Of a stretch of DNA of 5,875 bases, positions 1-5,875 are shown in pieces. The notes under the pieces were generated by a model. It did not search any database and had not been told where the DNA came from. It was given only the letters and a program-made list of their open reading frames with translations. Every line of letters begins with the position of its first letter. Within the stretch, counting starts at the first letter, position 1. Origin of the DNA: Caulobacteraceae bacterium (GTDB taxonomy: Bacteria; Pseudomonadota; Alphaproteobacteria; Caulobacterales; Caulobacteraceae); NCBI GenBank assembly GCA_947479185.1, contig CANJYY010000188.1, positions 1 to 5,875 on the forward strand. Reading direction: 5' to 3'. Made by a program: the position numbers and the translations under genes.

Positions 1-49
1 CCAGGCAGGCCAGGCCGAACAGGGCGATGCGAAACGAGCGGGGAAGCAT
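1..49 (-). CDS. Partial CDS, N-terminus of a probable exported protein
   Basis: Reading leftward from an ATG whose complement lies at 47-49, an open frame continues to the window edge and gives MLPRSFRIALFGLACL. A short positively charged stretch (R4, R7) followed by a hydrophobic run is what a Sec signal peptide or a membrane anchor looks like. The gene would be divergent from the HAD hydrolase gene, with about 100 bp between the two starts. No clear Shine-Dalgarno sequence is visible upstream of this ATG. Only 16 codons are present, so the family cannot be named, and the frame could be fortuitous. Confidence 0.4.
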   Translation of the reverse strand, partial: MLPRSFRIALFGLACL

Positions 50-67
50 GCGGAAAGAGCCTGCGGG

Positions 68-96
68 TTGCGTCCTGGACCACCCGTCTCTAGAGC
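68..96 (+). promoter_or_regulatory. Candidate housekeeping promoter for the HAD hydrolase gene
   Basis: TTGCGTC (68-74) and TCTAGAGC (89-96) are separated by 14 bases. This is an imperfect match to the Caulobacter housekeeping sigma pattern TTGaCGS-N10-14-GCTANAWC: the TTG and the C-TA-A-C positions fit, others do not. It sits in the divergent gap upstream of the HAD gene and would put a transcript start near 103, so the hairpin at 121-142 would be in the leader. Short degenerate matches like this are common by chance. Confidence 0.25.
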
Positions 97-120
97 GCGT
101 TGATCCGGCGATGGAACAGG

Positions 121-142
121 TTTCGCGCGCCGTGGCGCGAAA
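121..142 (+). promoter_or_regulatory. Short hairpin next to the HAD gene ribosome binding site
   Basis: TTTCGCGC (121-128) and GCGCGAAA (135-142) are perfect 8-bp inverted complements with a 6-base loop. The 3' arm runs directly into the purine-rich AAAGGGG (141-147), which serves as the ribosome binding site for the GTG at 151. If transcribed, the stem could partly mask that site. No T-run follows, so it is not a typical intrinsic terminator. A role in control is inference only. Confidence 0.3.
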
Positions 143-150
143 AGGGGATT

Positions 151-798
151 GTGAACGTGGTTGCAGCAGTGATCTGGGATTTCGGCGGCGTCATCACGTC
201 CTCGCCGTTCGAGGCCTTCAACCACTTCGAGGCGGAACGCGGCCTGCCGCGCGACTTCATCCGCAAGGTCAACTCGACCAATCCGCATGACAACGCCTGG
301 GCGCTGTTCGAGCGCAACGAGATCGACACCGCCACCTTCGACGTGAAGTTCCTCGAGGAGGCGACGGCGCTGGGCCACGCGGTGCGCGGCGGCGACATCC
401 TGCCCCGGCTGTCAGGCGACGTGCGGCCGCGCATGGTCGCGGCGCTGAAGGCCTGCAAGGACGTGTTCAAGGTCGGCTGCATCACCAACAACGTCCAGAC
501 CGGCCACGGCGCGGGTATGGCGGGCACCAGCGGCAAGGCCGCCCAGGTGGCCGGGGTCATGGAGCTGTTCGACGCGGTGATCGAAAGCTCCAAGGCCGGG
601 GTGCGCAAGCCGGACCCGCGCATCTACCAGATGATGTGCGAACTGCTGGACGTCGATCCGGCCGACTGCGTCTACCTCGACGACCTCGGCATCAACTGCA
701 AGCCGGCGGCGATGCTGGGCATGCGGGCGATCAAGGTCGGCGACGTCGACCAGGCCCTGGCCGAGCTGTCGGCGGCGACGGACCTTATCTTCGAATAG
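151..798 (+). CDS. HAD-superfamily (subfamily IA-like) hydrolase
   Basis: This encodes a 215-residue cytoplasmic protein with the four HAD motifs in order: motif I WDFGGVIT with nucleophile D10, motif II ITNN with T112, the motif III lysine in RKPDPRIYQ (K153; K148 is an alternative), and motif IV YLDDLG with D177-D178. The alpha-helical cap would lie between motifs I and II (about 18-90). The usual second aspartate of motif I is glycine (DFGGV), as in the branch of the family that resembles the HAD domains of ACAD10-type proteins. The family hydrolyses phosphate or other bonds through an aspartyl intermediate; the substrate here cannot be told. I chose GTG 151 because AAAGGGG lies just upstream and the protein then begins right before the first beta strand. 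An in-frame ATG at 100 would add 17 arginine-rich residues across the hairpin. The gene converges on the FliL-like gene. Confidence 0.88.
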   Translation: MNVVAAVIWDFGGVITSSPFEAFNHFEAERGLPRDFIRKVNSTNPHDNAWALFERNEIDTATFDVKFLEEATALGHAVRGGDILPRLSGDVRPRMVAALKACKDVFKVGCITNNVQTGHGAGMAGTSGKAAQVAGVMELFDAVIESSKAGVRKPDPRIYQMMCELLDVDPADCVYLDDLGINCKPAAMLGMRAIKVGDVDQALAELSAATDLIFE

Positions 799-803
799 GG
801 GGC

Positions 804-919
804 GCGTCCTTCGAGACGCGGACCTGAGGGTCCGCTCCTCAGGATGACGGGCTTTGGTTGACTGCACTTCTGTTCGTCATGGTGAGGCGCGAGCTTCAAG
901 CGAGCGTCTCGAACCACGC
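804..919. repeat. Intergenic imperfect inverted repeat (REP/RIME-like)
   Basis: The gap between the two convergent genes is almost filled by two inverted arms. The outermost 16 bases, 804-819 and 904-919, match at 14 of 16 positions when one is reverse complemented (shared core TTCGAGACGC). The similarity continues inwards with a one-base offset to ATGACG (844-849) opposite CGTCAT (875-880). Smaller stems lie inside the left arm: GGACC/GGTCC (820-824/829-833) and CTGAGG/CCTCAG (824-829/837-842). Sequences carrying this TTCGAGACGC and CTCCTCAGGATGACG vocabulary are, from memory, dispersed many times between genes in Caulobacterales genomes. Placed at the 3' ends of both genes, it could fold in either transcript and act as a bidirectional transcript end or stabiliser. 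There is no coding signal in it. Confidence 0.7.
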
Positions 920-925
920 AACGAC

Positions 926-3616
<2,691 letters not shown>

Positions 3617-3620
<4 letters not shown>

Positions 3621-5329
3621 GCCGCCATCCCGGCCGACTGCATCATCCCGCGGACCTTCTCGACGGCCTCGGGGGACTTCGCCAGTTCTTCCCTGAGCTC
3701 GGGATTGCGCACCAGCTTGAGCGCCTCGTTGCGGGCCCGGTCGGCGGCGGGGCCGAGCGGGGCGGCCTCGCCGACGGCGAGGCGCAGCAGCAGGTTCAGG
3801 CGATGCACGGCCGGGGCCGGCGCACGGGCGATCAGGGCGACGATCTTGCTGTCGGTCTCGATCAGGCCGCCGATCTCGCCGATCTTGGCCTGAACCGGCC
3901 CGGCGTCCTCGGCGACGAGCCCGGCGCGCAGGACGGTCTTCTGCAAGCCGGCGAGAATGGACAAGCGGGTCGCTGGTGAGTCGGCGCCGTAACGCAGCTC
4001 CTTCTCGAACCGCAGGGCGGAGACGTTGGCCGACAGATAGCGGGCCGCCTGACGCTTGTTGGCCGCGCCGGTGACGTTCTCGGCCAGGTGGATCAGCGTT
4101 TCGACCTCCTCGCGGGCGCTCATGTGCTCGCCCAGCAGCGCCTCGACGAAGTCGCTGGTCACCAGCATGCGCGAGCGGGCGGAAAAGGCCTCGTGGATGT
4201 CGTCCAGGCTCAGAACCTGGTCGCCGGACGCGGTCAGGGCCATGGCCAGGCCGCGCAGCAGCTCGATTTCGGCGGGCGCCTCGCCCGGCTTCAGACGGCG
4301 GGGACCGGTCAGTTCCCGCAGCACCCGCTGGGCGATCGCCGTGCGGCAGCTTTCGAAGCTTCCGTCGGACAGCCACTGGGCCAGTCGCTGGGCCGGAGGC
4401 GACAGCGCGGGCATGATCCGGGCGACCTTGGCATCCATCCGGACCAGCATCTCGACCGCGTCGGCGCCGGCGATGCGGGTCATGGCGGCCAGCTGGGCGC
4501 CGAGGTCGAGATCGGCGCCCAGCAGATCGGTCAGGCCGGCGCGCGCACCGAGGATCTCGGCCAGCGGTTGTTCGAGGACCTGCAGCGCTGCGGCTCGCGC
4601 CTGGGGCTCGGTCGGCGCGGAATCGGCCAGATCGAGCAGCCGGGCGACCTTCTCGCTCCAGGTGCGGGCGGGGCCGATCGAGGCGGCGACGGCGGCCCCG
4701 AGCAGATAGCCCCGGTCCGGATCGCCGCACAGCCGCTCGGCCGCGGCCGCGAAGGCCTCGCGGTCGAGATTGGGCAGCAGGCCCTTGCGATGGTCCTTCA
4801 TCAGCCGCTCGATGGCGCGCTCGGCGAGCTGCTGGAAGGAACGGATGATTTCGTGCACGCCGATGCCGCGGGCCTGGGCCTCGGGGATGGCGACCTTCTG
4901 GATGGCGTGCTGCAGTTCGATGCCGGAGGCTTCCAGCTTCTCGACCAGGTCGGGACGGTGCAGCAGTTCGAACGGCGTGGCCTTGTTGCGTTGCAGCCAG
5001 TTGTCGAGCAGCCGGCCGATCCGTTCGCGCGCATGGCTGGTGTAGAGGTCCGACGGGCTGACGCAGAGCGGTCCGGTGTCCTCGCGGACCTTCCGGGCCT
5101 TGGTCCGCTCCGGCGCGCCCTTGGTCAGGATGGTCACGGAGCGGAATTCGCGGGTCTCGGGATCCAGCGTTTCCTTGGTCACCCGCACGGCGGCGACGCG
5201 ACCGTCCTCGAGCGCCTGCTCGGCGGTCTCGACCGCGCGCGCCCGATCCTCGGTCGCGATTTCGAGCGACCAGCCCGAACCGGGCTGACGGCGCACGAAC
5301 AGTTCGTAGTGGACCTGGCCTCGTTCCAT
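3617..5329 (-). CDS. Conserved-looking hypothetical protein, helical, divergent from chvI
   Basis: I do not recognise a named family. From the ATG at 5329 the product is 570 residues, with no signal peptide or membrane segment, so probably cytoplasmic. Residues 1-71 look like a small alpha/beta domain (strands around HYELFVRR and WSLEIATED, then a helix and VAAVRVTKETLD). After a charged linker (72-92) the rest, about 93-570, is almost entirely predicted helix, rich in Ala, Leu, Glu and Arg, with repeating hydrophobic spacing that could be an alpha-solenoid; helix turns such as ARTWSEKVARLLDLAD (221-236) and ELREELAKSPEAVEKVRGMM (544-563) are clear. There are no catalytic motifs that I can name. 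The frame remains open upstream to 5452, giving 41 more residues; I prefer 5329 because the candidate promoter lies inside that extension and the first domain begins at this Met. The ribosome binding site is weak. The gene ends in overlap with pseC. Confidence 0.8.
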
Positions 5330-5363
5330 GGTCCGGAACAATGTGGGTAATGCCCTAAGGTCC

Positions 5364-5388
5364 CGTTTACGATGCGAAAGCGCCGCAA
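5364..5388 (-). promoter_or_regulatory. Candidate promoter for the 570-residue protein gene
   Basis: On the minus strand TTGCGGC (5388-5382) is followed after 10 bases by CGTAAACG (5371-5364). This partly fits the Caulobacter housekeeping pattern (TTG and TA-A positions). A start of transcription near 5356 would leave about 27 leader bases before the ATG at 5329. Weak match, low confidence. Confidence 0.22.
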
Positions 5389-5414
5389 TGGGGCCATGCT
5401 GTCGGGTGAATTCC

Positions 5415-5442
5415 TTGCGCCGGGGCGGGACCACGGTAGGGT
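5415..5442 (+). promoter_or_regulatory. Candidate promoter for chvI
   Basis: TTGCGCC (5415-5421) and GGTAGGGT (5435-5442) are 13 bases apart, within the spacing used by Caulobacter housekeeping promoters, though several positions deviate. It would start transcription about 25-30 bases ahead of the chvI start codon. The match is weak and no operator for autoregulation is evident. Confidence 0.25.
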
Positions 5443-5466
5443 CTGCCCGCACGACACGCTGAGACG

Positions 5467-5471
5467 AAGGA
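5467..5471 (+). promoter_or_regulatory. Shine-Dalgarno sequence for chvI
   Basis: AAGGA lies five bases before ATG 5477. This good match and spacing fixes the start of the response regulator gene. Confidence 0.7.
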
Positions 5472-5476
5472 CTGAA

Positions 5477-5875
5477 ATGGCCAATATCACCCTGGTGGAC
5501 GACGACGAGAACATCGTCGCCTCTGTTTCACTGGCGCTGGAAAGCCATGGTCACACGGTGACCGCCTGCCACGACGGCGTCGCCGGCCTGGAGTCGCTGC
5601 AGAACAATCCGCCCGACCTGGCCATCCTCGACGTGAAGATGCCGCGCATGGACGGCATGGAACTGCTGCGTCGCCTGCGCCAGACCTCCGAGGTCCCGGT
5701 GATCATGCTGACCAGCAAGGACGAGGAGATCGACGAGATCCTCGGCTTCAACCTCGGCGCCGACGACTACATGCACAAGCCCTTCAGCCAGCGGCTGCTG
5801 CTGGAGCGGGTCAAGGCCGTGCTTCGCCGCGGCGGCGTCGACGAGGCGATCAAGGCCGGCGGCCCGGTCGATCCC
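5477..5875 (+). CDS. chvI: Response regulator ChvI, receiver domain (3' end outside window)
   Basis: The frame is open from ATG 5477 to the window edge, giving 133 residues beginning [20 protein letters not shown]. It is a complete receiver domain: acidic pocket D8-D10, phospho-acceptor D52 in [13 protein letters not shown], switch threonine T79 in [11 protein letters not shown], and K101 in HKPF. The signature [13 protein letters not shown] followed by [19 protein letters not shown] is characteristic of ChvI, the OmpR-class partner of the sensor kinase ChvG. This system responds to acid and envelope stress in Caulobacter and rhizobia. Residues after about 118 begin the linker; the winged-helix DNA-binding domain should follow outside the window, so OmpR-class membership is inferred. 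The gene is divergent from the 570-residue protein gene, with 147 bp between the starts. Confidence 0.9.
   Translation, partial: MANITLVDDDENIVASVSLALESHGHTVTACHDGVAGLESLQNNPPDLAILDVKMPRMDGMELLRRLRQTSEVPVIMLTSKDEEIDEILGFNLGADDYMHKPFSQRLLLERVKAVLRRGGVDEAIKAGGPVDP

Noticed and set aside
804..850. Intrinsic terminator after the HAD gene
   Set aside because: Stems are present but there is no T-run after them; the stretch is better described as part of the inverted repeat.
4088..5350. Long rightward open frame of 420 codons opposite the 570-residue gene
   Set aside because: It is antisense to a better coding frame, its product is a low-complexity Gly/Gln/Arg/Leu mix with no motifs, and such mirror frames are expected in GC-rich DNA with G/C-biased third positions.

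Overview
The window is GC-rich (roughly two thirds G+C), densely packed bacterial chromosome. It suggests an alphaproteobacterium of the Caulobacterales (Caulobacter, Brevundimonas or Phenylobacterium type). The clues are a PseB/PseC pair that resembles Caulobacter FlmA/FlmB, a nearby ChvI-type response regulator, an intergenic inverted repeat of a style I associate with these genomes, and a small secreted protein ending in a FliL-like domain. The genus call is recognition from memory, not a database search. Codon use and composition look even throughout, and I see no phage, transposon, CRISPR or tRNA/rRNA signal.

Layout: (1) At the left edge is the first 16 codons of a leftward gene with a signal-peptide-like start. 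(2) A rightward HAD-superfamily hydrolase (151-798) follows, preceded by a small hairpin beside its ribosome binding site. (3) A roughly 115-bp imperfect inverted repeat (804-919) fills the gap between this gene and the next, which converges on it. (4) A leftward gene (926-1321) encodes a small exported FliL-like protein. (5) A rightward two-gene operon, pseB-pseC (1426-3620), has a GTGA stop/start overlap. (6) A leftward gene (3617-5329) encodes a large, probably helical cytoplasmic protein of unknown function; its stop codon overlaps the pseC stop. (7) A 147-bp divergent intergenic region separates it from chvI (from 5477), which runs off the right edge after the receiver domain.

Functionally, PseB and PseC carry out the first two steps from UDP-GlcNAc towards CMP-pseudaminic acid, the sugar that decorates flagellins in several flagellated bacteria. 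The later steps (PseH, PseG, PseI, PseF) are not here and must be encoded elsewhere if the pathway is complete. The FliL-like protein beside the operon fits a loose motility theme, but that link is only contextual. ChvI is the regulator half of an envelope-stress/acid-responsive two-component system; its kinase ChvG would be expected just beyond the window.

I did not find a convincing new biological system. The least explained item is the 570-residue protein divergent from chvI. Most of the window is ordinary core-genome content.
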